A stretch of 64,000 nucleotides of DNA from Paralichthys olivaceus (GCF_024713975.1 NC_091093.1:29908501-29972500); one strand, 5' to 3'. Positions 1 to 12,660 are shown, numbered from the stretch's first letter. Numbers and translations: made by a program. Notes: generated from the sequence alone by a model not told the origin.

Positions 1-455
1 GTCAACAAAACTCGTCTGTTGGATCATGAAGACGCGGACAGAGCTCACTGGGATTTCTGTGATGTGAACTTTGAAACAGATCACATCGGATCTGAGGGAA
101 CACCTGAAGTCAAACTCTAGAAACAGTTGTTCAACGAGAGCAGGTGAACAATCAGCGCTGCAGAGGACGAACCCTCCGGGGACAGTGAGACATGAAGTGA
201 GACATCGACAACTTCAATCATGAGCTCGTTAGATTAACAACATTTTCTGATCTCAGAGTCTGAATCAAGCTTCGTGTCTTTGTTCCGTAGTTTCATTCGA
301 TCAGTTTCGGTTTCACGTTGTAATTTAGACGCTGAAGAATTCGGTCTGACGTCCGTCCGTCCTGTCGTCATCACCTACATGCGCTGCTTCTACCTGTACT
401 TGACTCGGATTGGTTCGTAGACGCCGTGTGACGCTGGCGTGTCGTCAGTTTGGGG

Positions 456-610
456 GGGTAGTGGTGTTTATATCATCGGAGGTGCAGACTGCAGCTGCTT
501 CCTCTTCTTCTTCTTCTATTGTTTCACTGCAAACAAGCAGAACCAGGGTTCAGTTCGATCCAGACCCAGAACACCTCCTCGTCTGGGCGGACTCAATTTT
601 GGTTTCGGTT
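456..610 (+). repeat. dispersed repeat fragment (pairs with 9320-9530)
   Basis: The sequence from the GGTGCAGACTGCAGCTGC block through the GATCCAGACCCAG block is clearly related to the reverse complement of 9320-9530. This copy lacks about 70 bases that lie between the two blocks in the other copy. The family is not recognised; it is probably a decayed non-autonomous transposon. Confidence 0.6.
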
Positions 611-802
611 TGTTGTGGTCGTTGGAAATAACGCTGTCTTGTTGATGTTAGCTTAGCATTAGTACTAGCATCAGAGTCTATGCTGTCAAATCTCTCTATG
701 AACAGTGTGAAGTTCGTGCTCTGCAAAAATACAAATACAAAATCTGTTTACATGTAACCTTAACAGTCACCTCTTACACAGAGAAATCAAATCAGTGATT
801 GA

Positions 803-805
<3 letters not shown>

Positions 806-845
<40 letters not shown>

Positions 846-945
846 CTATAAACAGACACACTAACACAGTTTGTCACCTTGAACGCTCATTTCTGTTTTT
901 CTGCAAATGAAGAACTGAAGAATAAGCTGGACTGATTTCTGTACA

Positions 946-979
<34 letters not shown>

Positions 980-1172
980 TTCATCTCGGAGAGAAAAACA
1001 AACATCTTTGCATCATGTTTGTCTCCCTGGTGGATTCACATGGAGAAAAATAATCAGACGCAGAAGAACTTCTTTCATTTTTCTTTGGTTTCAGAGTCCT
1101 GAGGGACACACACACACACACACACACACGCACGCACACACATACACACACACACACACGCACGCACGCACA
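806..1172. repeat. cluster of (CA/GT)n microsatellites
   Basis: Three dinucleotide runs lie within 370 bases: a GT run at about 806-841, a CA run at about 948-974 and an interrupted CA run with CG steps at about 1111-1172. They create artificial open frames rich in Cys/Val or Thr/His that are not genes. Confidence 0.9.
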
Positions 1173-4169
1173 CATCTGGATGTGTGAGCTTCTGCTGCAG
1201 CCATTAAAAAAATATTCATCCCTGAGTTTTTGCGTAAACAAACTATTAAACTTGATTCACATTCATCAGTTTAACATAAATAAGAGACTAACAATGAACC
1301 CAGTCTATTTAAAACGATCCTGGTTTATGTGATATAATGTGTTTGATGGTCGGAGGACGAACCTTCAGTTCCATTTTGAACAGAAGGAATCTAAACGAGC
1401 TGAATCCACAATTCAAGTTTACATGAGAAAAAACCAGACCAGCCTCACCTCATCAATACAAATGGAGGATTTTTGGCAAAGGGAAGTATTTCTGCTGATT
1501 TCTGTGATTTAAAAAAAAAAACAAAACAAGGAGCACGTGTTGGAGACATCATTAACACTCGCTCGTGGTGAATCCGGCTGCGTTCTAACATTCGGCTCAT
1601 TCCGGAGGTTCTGCAGAGATCAGTGCACGTCTGAAAATGAGCCTCGCTTTTTTCAAGCTCTTTCTTCACTGAAGCCGCTCGTCGACGGGCTCTGTGAACT
1701 CTGGGTTTTCTCAAAACACCACGATGTCACCATTGGTCTGTGAGCTGCCTGACAGCACAAACGTGTTGTATGTGAGTGTGTGTGTGAACACCAGACGACT
1801 AAAAGCTTCAATGACTCTGTGACCTTCATCTAATCAGTGGAAATAATCCAATTAATAATCTCATCAACACGTCCGAAGAAACGAGAAACTCTCTAAGCTC
1901 AGACTCTGCAGTGTTTCAGACGTGTGTTGTGACGTCTGAGCTCCACTGAACCATTTTTTTACGTTTCTACTCAAAGTGGATTTAAGAGTAAATTTAGTGA
2001 GAACAGACTCGAGGCTTCATCGCTGAGATTTTTGCTCAGGTTTTGTATCAAAGTCAGAATTTAGTGACGTGACCTAAGAAACAAACTGATTGTTTCAACG
2101 CCGCTAACATTCATCACAGTGGGACGTTCAGCCCTGATCCGACACTTCACCTCCAGCGTCTTTCAGCTTTAATCCGAATTTTTCCGCTCTGCGTTTCCTC
2201 GCCACCGCCTGGCATCACCCCACGTCTGCGCCGACCCAACGAGATAAACCGTTGTGACTGATGAAGACAATTAGTGTTTCCACACTGTGTGCGAGAACAA
2301 AGGGGGAGACGAGAATAGCTTCGTATGCAAATCAACCCCCAACATCCACTCCGCCTCCATCGACGCCGGAAAAAACGCACTGACATCAAAGGGAGCGGCT
2401 GACATGGCTGCGCACTGATCAGGGCTCACAGACGTTTAAATGAAGGTTCCCTTTAATCCAGCAGGGAAACTTCACCCGAGCGCACGCACACGCACACACA
2501 CACACTCACACGCACACTGACTGCATGTTTGTGGTACCGCTGCAGAGATAGAGAGAAATAAAAGACGCCACCGTGTCAGCAGCTCCGTGAGGCTGCACAT
2601 CATCCATGGAGCGTTTCACCGTCTTCATCTGCAGCCGTGCTAACATGTTAACGTTGGCCTGCAGCTGCCGTGTTCAGATGCTTTCTCACACCGGCTTTGC
2701 ATTTTGCATCACAGTTAAAGCCACGAGCACGTCTGCGTTGACTTTTTGCAAAGTGAAGCCTCCCCCTGTGGCCATTTTCAGCTCGTCACGGCGCTAACCC
2801 AACCGAGTTTCATCTGAGGGGCTGCATCCTTCAGAGGCTGCGTTTGAAGACAAATCCGCATCACTGGCCCGTCTAGACTTTCCAAAATCTGAGGCTCGTT
2901 CAGAAGCATCCCTCCGTCCTCAAGAAACAAAGGCTCCAACGAGCAGCTCCTCCTCGGCCGAAACTATCACAGGATTCATCGAGCTTCAGTGACGAACCGC
3001 TTTTCTAAGAGGTCACGATACTGGCAAGCGACAAGATGTACGATGCTTGATTATCAAACTTTAACTCAACTGGAAAACTAACTACACACGTTGAAAAAAA
3101 TAAATTAAGAGGCATTTAAACTATTCTCTGTTTCTAGGCAATGGCAGTAAAGGCAGGGCAGGCCGGTGATGCTGAGGATGAGGGACTGGGACATATAAAC
3201 CGCGCCTCCTCCACGTTAGAAGACGGGACATGGACCAAACTAAAAAAAGAAAAGTGCACGTTAGATGAATGTTTCTTAAAGATGGTTTTGGGTAATTCTT
3301 ATTTTCAAGAGTTCATGTTTCTGATCACTTTGGTTTCAATTAGTGATTTAATGATATAAAAATGGGCTGAGACGTCGTGATCGTTAAGACTGATCACTAC
3401 TGAGCAGGTTCTGGATCGAAATGACATCATCAACACAGGATGGCAGCAGTGGTCTCTTCTAATTCAGCTTGTGAGTGCATTACTGCCACCTACTGACCTG
3501 GAGGTGGACCTGCATTAGTCTCTCTCTGAGTGAAGCAGTTCTTGGTAAAACCAACGACAATTCTTGGCTTGTATCGTGTTCGGTGCAACGCAACTCATCT
3601 GCGGAACCTCCGAGGACTCCGATGTCAGCGTCAGAACTTTGACGACTGAAATATGAAACTGCTTTTTGATTTTTGATGAACACGTGGACGTGTGCACACA
3701 CACTGACAATAACATAAATCTGGGTTCAACAAAACAAAACTTCTTCAGGCTCAATAATGCATCTTAACCTTTTGTTACTGAAGGAGGAAAAATAAGTTTA
3801 AATTGATCTTTAGTTAATAAATCAGTTAATGTTGAATCGTATGATCGTCCTGCTATCAGACGCCCGTCACTGAGACAGATCGTCCTCATCATTTCATCAT
3901 TAAGGACTGAACCTTCGTTTTATCTGGGGCACGCAGCGATGGAGGAGAAACACAAACCGTCTCACACATGGGAACTGTCGCATCACAGTCGTCAGCTGAG
4001 AGCTCCAGTTTGAAATAAAAGTTTGATTTGGGAGATTTTAGGTCTAAGAATGAATGAATCAGGCTTTAGTTCAATACTTGTAATAGACATTCAGTCAGTT
4101 ATGGTGAAATCTTTGTTAAAGTCTATAGTTAGTTCTGGTTCAGGTCTATAGTTAGTTCTGGTTCAGGTC

Positions 4170-4857
4170 CTGAACCATCTCTGCTGCTATAGGTCTAGAC
4201 TGCTGGTGGAACTCCCATCATGCACTGAGCACTTCTCTCTGTCTCTCTGCCCCCCCACACTCATTTATTTATTTTAATACATGTCAATGACTACTTCACT
4301 TTGTACTCCCATAGTCTCTCTCTCTTTTTCTCTCTCATTTCAGATATCTCTCACCCCCGAAATTCAGGACAACAACTTTTACCATTATTACTATTATTAA
4401 TTACAATATCTCAGTAATTCATTATGATATGAATTGTGTTGTTATCAATAATAATTAATAGTCTTTACACTGTTGTTTACATTTTAACTAGTCAGATCTG
4501 ATACCTGATGGTGCTCAAGTGTTCCCAGTCTCTCTCTCTCTCCCCACTTCCTCCCCCTCCCCACTATCCCTCTCTCTTCTCTCCCCTCTCTTCCACCCAT
4601 CTCTCCTCACCTCGCCTTTTTCTCTGCTCACCCCCGGTCGAGGCAGATGTCTCCACATTGAGTCTGGTTCTAGAGGTTTCTCTCTGTTAATGAGGGAGTT
4701 TTTCCTCCACAGTCTCAAAGTGCTGCTCATTGTTCAACTGTTGGTTTCTCTAGATTTTGATTTTAAGGTCTTGACCTTCTATGTAAAGAGCCTTGAGATA
4801 ATGTACATTATGATTTGGCGCTATACAAATAAAATGGAATTGAAATTGAATTGAATC
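4170..4857 (+). mobile_element. 3' end of a teleost LINE-type retrotransposon
   Basis: The stretch reads like the 3' untranslated tail of a common fish non-LTR element. It opens with a block about a first-person 'two-colour' motif (GGTCTAGACTGCTGG) and a CATCATGCACTGAGC block, then has CT-rich tracts and a GGTCGAGGCAGATG block. It ends with a GAGATAATGTACATTATG segment, GGCGCTATACAAATAAA and a short (ATTGA)n-like 3' repeat. No reverse transcriptase frame is present, so this is a 5'-truncated copy. The exact LINE clade (L2/Rex-like) is a guess from memory of the tail sequence. Confidence 0.6.
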
Positions 4858-5943
4858 TTTCAGGTCAGTTACGACTCTGAGCCCTGTTATCTTCTTCTGC
4901 GTCTGATCATGTGATCGTAACTCGTCTCCATCTGATGCTGCAGCAGGATCGAGTTCCGACAGCGATAATTAAATTTCCACCACAGCTCTCCTCTGTCTTT
5001 ATCAGGGGGCAACAAGGCGTGTTCAGCCAAACAGCCCCGCCGCCACACAACGGAGCCGCCGACACGCTAATTAACAGCTGGTTTCAGACCAGAGTGAGAG
5101 GTAATTAGCATCAGAGCCCAGTAATTCCCCTCATGGAGATTGAAATGGAGGAGGAGGAGGGAGTGTGATGTGAGATCAGATGAAAACAAGTAAAAAACTC
5201 TAATGAAAAGTTTGACTCTGAATCTGTACGTATCTCTCAATCAAAGAAAAATACCCGTAAAATCTACACCACAGGTGTAAACAGGAAGTCCTGTCATACC
5301 GAGACAAAACGCTCTGCAGGCTGAGACACGACAAGCAGAAGATAAAGGTTCAAGGTTTATTGTTCGTAATGAAGCTAAGACTGAGAACAGGATATGCTCT
5401 GGCAATCAGAACCAATCAGATCACAATGATTGATGCAAGTCCATCAGTGCTGAGACCTGCTTTCAAAATTGTTATGCAAAGAAAATGAAATTGTCAGAAC
5501 ATATTCACTGATCCACTGTGTGGACCACCATCAGCAAAATATGACAAAGAATGTTTTAGTTCAGCAGAATCAACAGAGCATTGCACCATACTACTTGGAA
5601 ATATGATTCTATGTCACATTGTGCTGATCATCAAACACTTTCCTGTTTACTTAAGGATCAGTGGGTTTAGTCTTGTTCTCATTTAGGCCTTTTGTGTTCC
5701 GAGGATAAATGTCCATGACTGTAGGTCTTTTGTTGAAGAAGTTATCAGTCTTAATTCACATTTTATTTACATGTCACATATCTTATTTGCTTATTTCGGC
5801 TCTTCTAAGAAAGTATATATTTTCCAACGTCTAATATTCTTTGTTTGGGTCGATCTTGTCAAAAGTGGAACGGTTCGTAAAATATTTATCATTAATCACT
5901 CGTGTCCTGCACTCTCCATCTCTCTCCCTTCCACCCATCACAG
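4858..5943. other. no gene seen; possible conserved non-coding block
   Basis: No exon is recognised. Around 5060-5130 there are several TAATTA/GCTAATTA-type homeobox-like motifs close together in otherwise complex sequence, which could be regulatory. Cross-species conservation would decide this. The AT-rich part from 5340 to 5900 resembles old repeat sequence. Confidence 0.4.
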
Positions 5944-6201
5944 AACAAGTGGGTGCCCCGGCACAAGGAGCAGGGCCCCAAGACCATTGGCCAGATCCAC
6001 AAAGAGACTAATCTGGAGGGCCGACAGTTCAACAAGCAGCCCGACCGACGTTGTGTTTGAAATTATTATAATTGTTCGAAATATCTTGTCTCCCTCCCTC
6101 CATCAGAGCTGCTGCGGATGGACCCCGCCGAGCAGCAGGGCAAAGACGTGGCCCTCCAGTCTGTTACTGGCTTCTTTGTGTGGCTCCATGAGGTGAACTA
6201 A
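5944..6201 (+). pseudogene. eIF4G gene fragment: two non-adjacent exons side by side
   Basis: Two exon-like pieces carry eIF4G residues. The first (from 5944, after a ...CACAG acceptor) reads NKWVPRHKEQGPKTIGQIHK, which matches the end of the MIF4G domain of eIF4G1/3. The second (from 6107, after CATCAG) reads MDPAEQQGKDVALQSVTGFF then VWLHEVN and a stop at 6199-6201. This matches the C-terminal W2-domain end of eIF4G. In the full family several hundred residues (linker, MA3, most of W2) lie between these pieces; here only about 60 bases do. A polyadenylation signal AATAAA follows at 6344-6349. The piece between them ends in an in-frame stop after CV unless spliced. Most likely this is a rearranged partial duplicate of eif4g; a short expressed mini-gene cannot be excluded. 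Confidence 0.7.
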
Positions 6202-6343
6202 GGCTGCCGATCGCTGAAACTGACATCAAACTCTCCTTTCCATCTGTTCTCTTTGTTCCTGTGAACTGTCAGCCGTGGGGTCACTATCCCTGATAAACTG
6301 GGTGCTGTTGTATGATTTGTTTTCACGATGAATGGGATATGAG

Positions 6344-6349
6344 AATAAA
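6344..6349 (+). terminator. AATAAA polyadenylation signal after the eIF4G fragment
   Basis: A canonical AATAAA lies 143 bases past the eIF4G-type stop codon. It fits a retained 3' untranslated region and suggests the fragment derives from genomic DNA including the true gene 3' end. Confidence 0.5.
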
Positions 6350-9230
6350 AGATGATGAACACATGCAGCAGGGCCTGAGTTAGTGTTTGCCTCTGATCCA
6401 GTTTCCTTTATCAGTCTGAAAAGCTGAAACACAATGTTTGCATTTGGCTTAAGTTAAAATAAATATGGAATAAATTCACTAAAATCATGTGGCCGTTCAA
6501 ATCCTTTCAATAATGGTAAAGCAATAGGAACTTTGCTTTATGAGAATAAAAGTAAAACTAAAACGACGACTTAAACATTTTGGTGTTTACGCTGAGTAAA
6601 CTGTGTGTGACGCTGTTGTATCTGTTTAACAGCAAACACGCTCAGAACGATTCAGAACCTTTAAATCCCTCACGTCAGCTTTAAAGTCCGACCTTTGACC
6701 TTCCAGTGGAGGAAGGTCAGCTCTGCTGTCAGTCAATGACGGCCGAGCTTTCAAAAGCACACAGACGTTTTTTTCTGGAGCCGGACGAACAAACCTCTGC
6801 AGATACGTTGAGTTTAAATGAGCTGGTTTTTACTGTGACCAGAGACATTTGATTTAAAACAACTTTACAATTCAAGTCTGGCTGCAGTTTAAACAAATCC
6901 CACGGTTATGCAGGATTAAGATCTCGTGTCACATTTCATGTGCAAAAACAACATCATTGTGTGCAGGACATTTAGAAACTTGAATGTGGTGCTATGTGAA
7001 CAGATATATAATATTCATACTAAATCATGACTCGTCGTTCGGGAGCAGAAACGCTGTGAGAGGGGAACTGATGCGGTTACAACACATAATTCAACGACGC
7101 CTTTCAGAATTGAGTCAGTGTCTTAAAACATCCATACAACAATGCAGTGAAGTTCATACATGACAAACCGTTTGTTAATGCAGGCTGGACAGATTTATTT
7201 TTTTAACTTTTTTAGTGTAAAATCCAAATATGTTTTCAATAAATTTGCTGATAATTCTACATATATTTGTGGATTTCTTTTATGTATTTAAAACAATAAA
7301 TGTTTGTGTGCGTTAGGTGGATTTTTTTTTTTTTTATAGTAATATGAAAAGAGTAAATTCTCTTAAAAATTTTCTGGAGTCATTCATATACAAACCACGA
7401 GACACATTTCTGAATCTTCCCATACACATTGATAATAGTGGGCCATGGGAGAAATAACTTGAAGACCGTAACTTACCAGATATTCCTTGAAGAAAGAGTC
7501 TGGATCTTCATTGAGGTAGATGACAAGGCTTTTCAAGATGCACTCCCTTTTTGGTGTTTATGTCATCACACTAAAACGGGGGGGCAAAGGTCCAGACAGA
7601 ATTTAGACAAATGTGAGTGTGACAGTGGCACAAATAGAAGAGGTTGTCTGAAGGCCAGAGGGTAATAAATGCTGAAGTGTTTCAAAGCAGCATAGCTCAC
7701 CCCGAATCCTAAACTCCCCCAATGAGCGAGTAATTGCATCACGCTTACATATATCTCTAATTGCCAGAAAGTCTTTGATGCTTTGCTCGTCCTTTTTCCT
7801 TGAAGATCTGCTCGTCTGAGAAGAGGTCCAGCTGAGACATGGACTTTGATTGCAGTGGCTTGATGGTGATACGCAAGAACTCTGCATTCACCTGAAAAAT
7901 ATTGACCAGTTGACGATAACCAGTTGTTGCATCACTATGCATTTACTGACTGACTTCACCGAGCTGGAATAAGGCTTGCCACCAGAAAGAGAACAGAAAG
8001 AAATGAATGAAAAATAGATTTCTAAAATGTTTACATGTTTACGCTTGTTGAACGTGTGTGTTGATTGACTTACATATTATCTTTTGCTCGCTAACGTTTT
8101 ACTGCATTTACAGTTACATGCTCTTCTACGGCCAGGATCTAGAATTTCTACTCCGACCAGCCAACAATCATGTTTATTTCATTCGCCCCAGAACTGCTGG
8201 TTGGACACGGGGCTGGGTTTAAAAAAACTATTCTCTGATTCAAATCTTTGAATGTATACCTTTTCATGTGCATGACCCCTTTGTTCACATAAGAATAACC
8301 AACATTTTAGTCCCCGGGGGTAAAGTTGAAAAACCAAAACACTAATCAAGCCAAAGTCACTGTGTGAAAGGTTCCCAACCCTAAATTTCGAATTGAACCC
8401 CAAATCTGAGCGGTCTAGATCAAGGCCAAGTCATTTTCCAGGTAAACCCTAAAACATGGCGGTGACAGTAGCATCTCTGCTGCAGAGCTGCGGCCGGTGT
8501 AAACAACAACTCCGTGACTCGGAGCCGTTCCACTGGATTGTATTCCACTGTGGACTTTATGCGGCTGGTGTTTCCCGAGCGTGAGAGGGGAGGGGCACGG
8601 ATGTTAGCCTGAAAAGAATCAGTGGCTATGAGAGCTCATAATTCATAAACGTATATATGACACATTGTGGCTGTTAAAAATGTCCGTGACCTGAGACTAA
8701 CGCCCAGTGGTTATAGACCTGGTCAGGTCACCATGGTAACTCACTATATCTTAACTATCACTCTGCAGCGAGGGAAAGACGATGGTTACCTAGCTAGCCA
8801 GATTGCCCGCGAATTACGACTTGACTAAAAACGAATGTTGTCAATATTACGGAATGCACATTATTTGTCAGCAGGATACCTTAGAAACTACAACAAAACA
8901 TATGTACTTACCAAGTTTCAGTCTTACAACTGGTGGAGAAAGTTTTGCTTGCAGCTCGAAGTAGACTGACAAAATGGCTGCCGAAAAGATCGTGAGAATC
9001 AACCACTTGGGGGCGGTCCCCCAGTTAAACTAATTTATTTTGCGTTTACGAATCTGATGAGTGAAACAATTTTTGTGTTACATCTGTTAAATATGTATGA
9101 ACATTGTTTAAATAGATATATATTAATAAACCAAACGATTTTTTAATGTGTCGCCTCTAAGAAGGGCTTGTTAGACAGCTGTTACGTAATCGACTCTGAT
9201 CGGAGAAACTCAGTGAAGCTTCATCAGATC

Positions 9231-9277
<47 letters not shown>

Positions 9278-10736
9278 ACCAATAACGAGATGCAGGAGAA
9301 TCTTCTGTTTGACTCTTGACTTTGACTCTCAATGGTCCAGATCAACAGACCGAGGTTTAGTTCGACCAGAGGAGGAGGTGATCTGGGTCTGGATCAAACA
9401 CAGTGAAAACACTTCTTTGGATAGTTTGGACTTTTGGACCAATCACAGGAAGTAGAGACATCATTAAACAACAGAAGAAGAAGAAGGAGAGGAAGCAGCT
9501 GCAGTCTGCACCTCTGACGATATAATGTTTGAACCACGAGGACGTTCGTTTGGTGCATTTGAACTAATGATGGAGAAACGTTTCTGTCCGTTTCAGCTCC
9601 CGACTTCACAACACACACTAAACAAACCATGTTGTCATAGTAACAGGTGTTCCCGTTTTTTCCATTTCACCAGTTTTTCAATGTTCAATGTTTATGTTAG
9701 ATTCACTCATTCATCACTTCATTACTGCTGAGACACTGCGTCATGTGAAGACGTCACAGTCCAGGACCAGAGTCAGGTCTGGTCAGACATAAGAGTGTTA
9801 GAGTAGAGTTGAGGAGCAACACGAGTCTTCAGGAGCTTCAGCTCGACCAACCACAAACCAGAACAGACGATGGTCTGTGATTGGCTCCAGAGCTGGAGAG
9901 TGAGCTCCTGTGATTGAGTCCAGACCCAGAAGAAACTCTGGAGACAAACATTAGTGACTGAGACTCTGGAGGTCAGGGGTCATCAGTGGAGGTCATGTGA
10001 CCTTTCCACAGAGAAGTCGTTAATAAACAAATGAAAAATAATAAATGAGTTTGAATTATATCTTTTTCGAGATATCTGAATACACGTCACTCCTTCAGAT
10101 GAGATCAGAACAAACTCTCATATTTGTTCACACAAACACTCACAAGAAACAAAACGTTCTTTCACAGTTTGACTAAACCAAATCTTCACCGTTTACAAAC
10201 TGGAACTGCAACTTTTTCACACAAATAATCAAATTATTATAATCAATTATAAATTGTGACGAATAATTATTCTGTCAAACCTTGAATCATTCTCACATTT
10301 AGGGTTTTGGTTCTGAAATGTGTGATGTGATCAACAGAAACTGGACAAAGATGGAAAAACTAAATAAAGCAGCAGCTACACATGTTTTCTTCTCTGGACG
10401 ATAAAGAACCAAACATCCTGGATCACCGGTTCTCTGCAGCAGCAACATGAACAAACTAAGAATCACAATCCACAGCTCCTCCAGCTGCAGCTTCACTCAG
10501 CGGCCCTCGGCTCGGAATGTGTCCGACTCTCAGTCACTAACAACGGCTTCAACAACACCAAAGTTCCGGTCACTTCACAAACTGCTGCGTTCAGGTGTCA
10601 CACGGAAGCTGCGCGTAAAACCAGGTTGAGGACGCACCGTGGCACAGCGCGCTCCATCCCACCGTGGGAACTTCCACCGCAGCCCGACACAGTCACATCA
10701 TTCACCGCGAATAAAACCACCAAGCACTGCTCCTAC
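6350..10736. other. no confident gene; mixed AT-rich and CpG-rich blocks
   Basis: From 6350 to 7400 the sequence is AT-rich and featureless. From about 7430 to 9010 it looks like an old insertion (see findings), including a CpG-rich block at 8450-8600 with a short ATG frame beginning MAVTVASLLQSCGRCKQQL that ends after about 40 codons. A (CT)n run lies at about 9228-9277. From 9530 to 10440 I see nothing. Confidence 0.4.
9320..9530 (-). repeat. dispersed repeat fragment (pairs with 456-610)
   Basis: This is the longer of two related copies in opposite orientation. It has a purine-rich (GAA)n-like segment at about 9473-9495 and the complement of the GGTGCAGACTGCAGCTGC block at its right side. 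No coding capacity is seen. Confidence 0.6.
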
Positions 10737-11130
10737 CTTTACTGGAGCCCGAGCTGCGCGCACTCCTGCCCGGCGTCTGCTGCTCTCCGCCCCGCTCCGC
10801 CTCCACACTCAGCGGCGTCTCTGTGAGCGGTGTGCCCGGCTCAGAGCCGCTCCTGCCCGGCTCGCTTCCTGAATCCTGCGGGGACGACTCCATAAATGCA
10901 CCGAGAAAAAAAATAACACTGTGGCTCGAACAAATCCCTCTCCGAGATCCGTGGGTGTCAAAGCAGCAAAACTAGAACCGACGAACCGAACCGGGAGTAG
11001 GCGGAGCGGTGTGTTGGAGCGGCGGGAGGAGCGCGTCTGACAGGCGGCTATCAGGAGGCTCCTGCCGGCGCCACTGGAGGAGAAGACGCCGGGCTGACAG
11101 CGAGGGAGGGCGGCGCTGTGGAGGGATCCG
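10440..11130. promoter_or_regulatory. CpG-rich promoter region
   Basis: This block has many CpG dinucleotides compared with the AT-rich surroundings and overlaps the start of a minus-strand first coding exon. Vertebrate CpG islands mark promoters, so I infer a transcription start on the minus strand, probably in 10900-11110. A divergent plus-strand transcript is possible but no plus-strand exon is recognisable. Confidence 0.6.
10737..10893 (-). CDS. first coding exon of an unidentified gene
   Basis: The exon starts with ATG at 10893 and runs 157 bases to a GTAGGA donor at 10736 and below, giving 52 codons plus one base. The peptide begins MESSPQDSGSEPGRSGSEPG and continues with TPLTETPLSVEAERGGEQQ, then a Ser/Arg-rich end ...RSSGSSK. 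It is low-complexity, acidic and Ser/Pro-rich, typical of the disordered N-terminus of a nuclear or signalling protein, and has no domain. It lies in a CpG-rich block, which supports a true promoter-proximal exon. I found no continuation between 10736 and 1, so the next exon would lie beyond the left edge across a long first intron, unless it is short and missed. I do not recognise the gene. Confidence 0.5.
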
Positions 11131-11219
11131 ACCCGAGCAGCTGCTTCAGATCCACTTCACCAGTGAACCGACACACATCTGGAAACTCCAACTAGTCGCT
11201 ATGGAAAGTGAGAATTAAA

Positions 11220-12660
11220 GGGAAAGAAACTGAACTTCATCACCTCAGTTTAGAATCAAGTTTCCACACGATTCTTTTATTCTAAATTTCCTGATTTATT
11301 AAACAAGTTGTGCAAATAATGTTCAGAGTGAAATTAAGTTAACTCAGATGCCCTACATCTTTTCAGTTAAAATTAATATAATAATAATAAACCGTGTTTA
11401 TACAGCACTCTTTAAAAGCTGAGTTTGACTATAGAGAAATAACAATCAGCAGGATGCAATGTGACATGAGTCAGAAGAAAACTTGAAAATAAAAGTAAAT
11501 TAAAGGTGAAAAACTGATAAAAACACAAAAGCAAATCTGACACGTGAAAGCAAATCTATAAAAATGGGTTTTAAGAAGTGATTTAAATGAAGTCAAATGT
11601 AATATGAGGTGTTTTCTAAGTCAAATATACAAAAAGATCTGCTGCTGCACAGAGAGACGTTCACCTGTTGAAGCTCGACTCGGTCCACTGGAACCAGAAA
11701 CTTAGAGAACCAGTGGCAGCTGCCATCGTCGTGAACTGGGCTGTAAAAAAACACAGACAATAACCACCGTTAAAAGGTGCGTGAACAGAATTTAGAATTT
11801 AAACAGGTACGATGTCAACGTCGCTTATGTTGACGAGGCCCAACCGCCACAGCTGCACTAACGTCAACGGTTCTGGAGACACGAGACTCAGTCGGACAGA
11901 GATTTACTAGATAAACAGTCGTCTGTAAATATTGTGTCTCAGTTCAGGGGCCACATCCTTCGGAGGCCCCCCCCCCCCCCAATAATGGAAGGTATAGGTA
12001 GGCAGTATAGGTTGTAAACCCCGCCTCCTCCATTGAGCAGATGGGACCTGGACCATGTCGATCCTCTGTGGACCAGATTTACCTTCTCGATCCGGTGAGT
12101 TGGGTCACATTTGAGAAAACTCTGCCTCAGTAGAGTCCCCAGTGATTCTGTTCGTCTCTGACAGTTCGAACAACATCAGACTCACACAAAGTATAAAACA
12201 AACTAAGTGTTTTATCCCATCTAATCAAAGTCGTCATTAAGAATTGGTTTTCATTTAGTTTGGACCCGAGCAGCCGCCTCCCTCTTCACCTTTTCATCAC
12301 CAATTTCCTTTTTTGCCAAAAGCTTCACAATGCCTGGAACATTTGAACGAGAGGATATTGCTCCAGATTTCATCACTTTAATTAGCTCAGATGAAATAAA
12401 AGAGCTGGATATGATGATTATGTGGAGCTGAGGCGTTTGGCAGTCGTCTCTCGCCCGCAGTGAAAAGCCTCAGGAACGCACACGTTTCTCTCATTTTAAT
12501 GTCACCCAGGGTAAAGAAACCACCCACCTGCTCCACACGGCTGCTTCTGCTAAACTGCTCTCAGATCTCAGCAGAGACACTTTGCGTTGTAATCTCTATT
12601 GAAGCATTTTCATGCATGAAAATCTAAACAGCGGAGAGAAAGTTTCTTCAGCTTCACACA
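11220..12660. other. no gene seen
   Basis: The stretch contains a dispersed fish repeat fragment at about 11946-12110 (see the repeat-family entry) preceded by a run of C at 11970-11980. The part from 12240 to 12560 is complex, non-repetitive sequence with AATTAGCTC and TGACG-like motifs and could be a conserved enhancer. I cannot test this. Confidence 0.4.

Larger units (their letters stand above)
1..4165. other. gene-free stretch with microsatellites and repeat debris
   Basis: I see no convincing exon on either strand; the open frames are short and lack family resemblance. The stretch holds (GT)n at about 806-841 and (CA)n at about 948-974 and 1111-1172. It also has a repeat fragment at 456-610 with an inverted relative near 9.4 kb, and old dispersed repeat pieces near 2820-3000 and 3185-3300. 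The part around 2140-2400 is less repetitive and contains an octamer-like ATGCAAAT, but I cannot show conservation. Confidence 0.6.
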
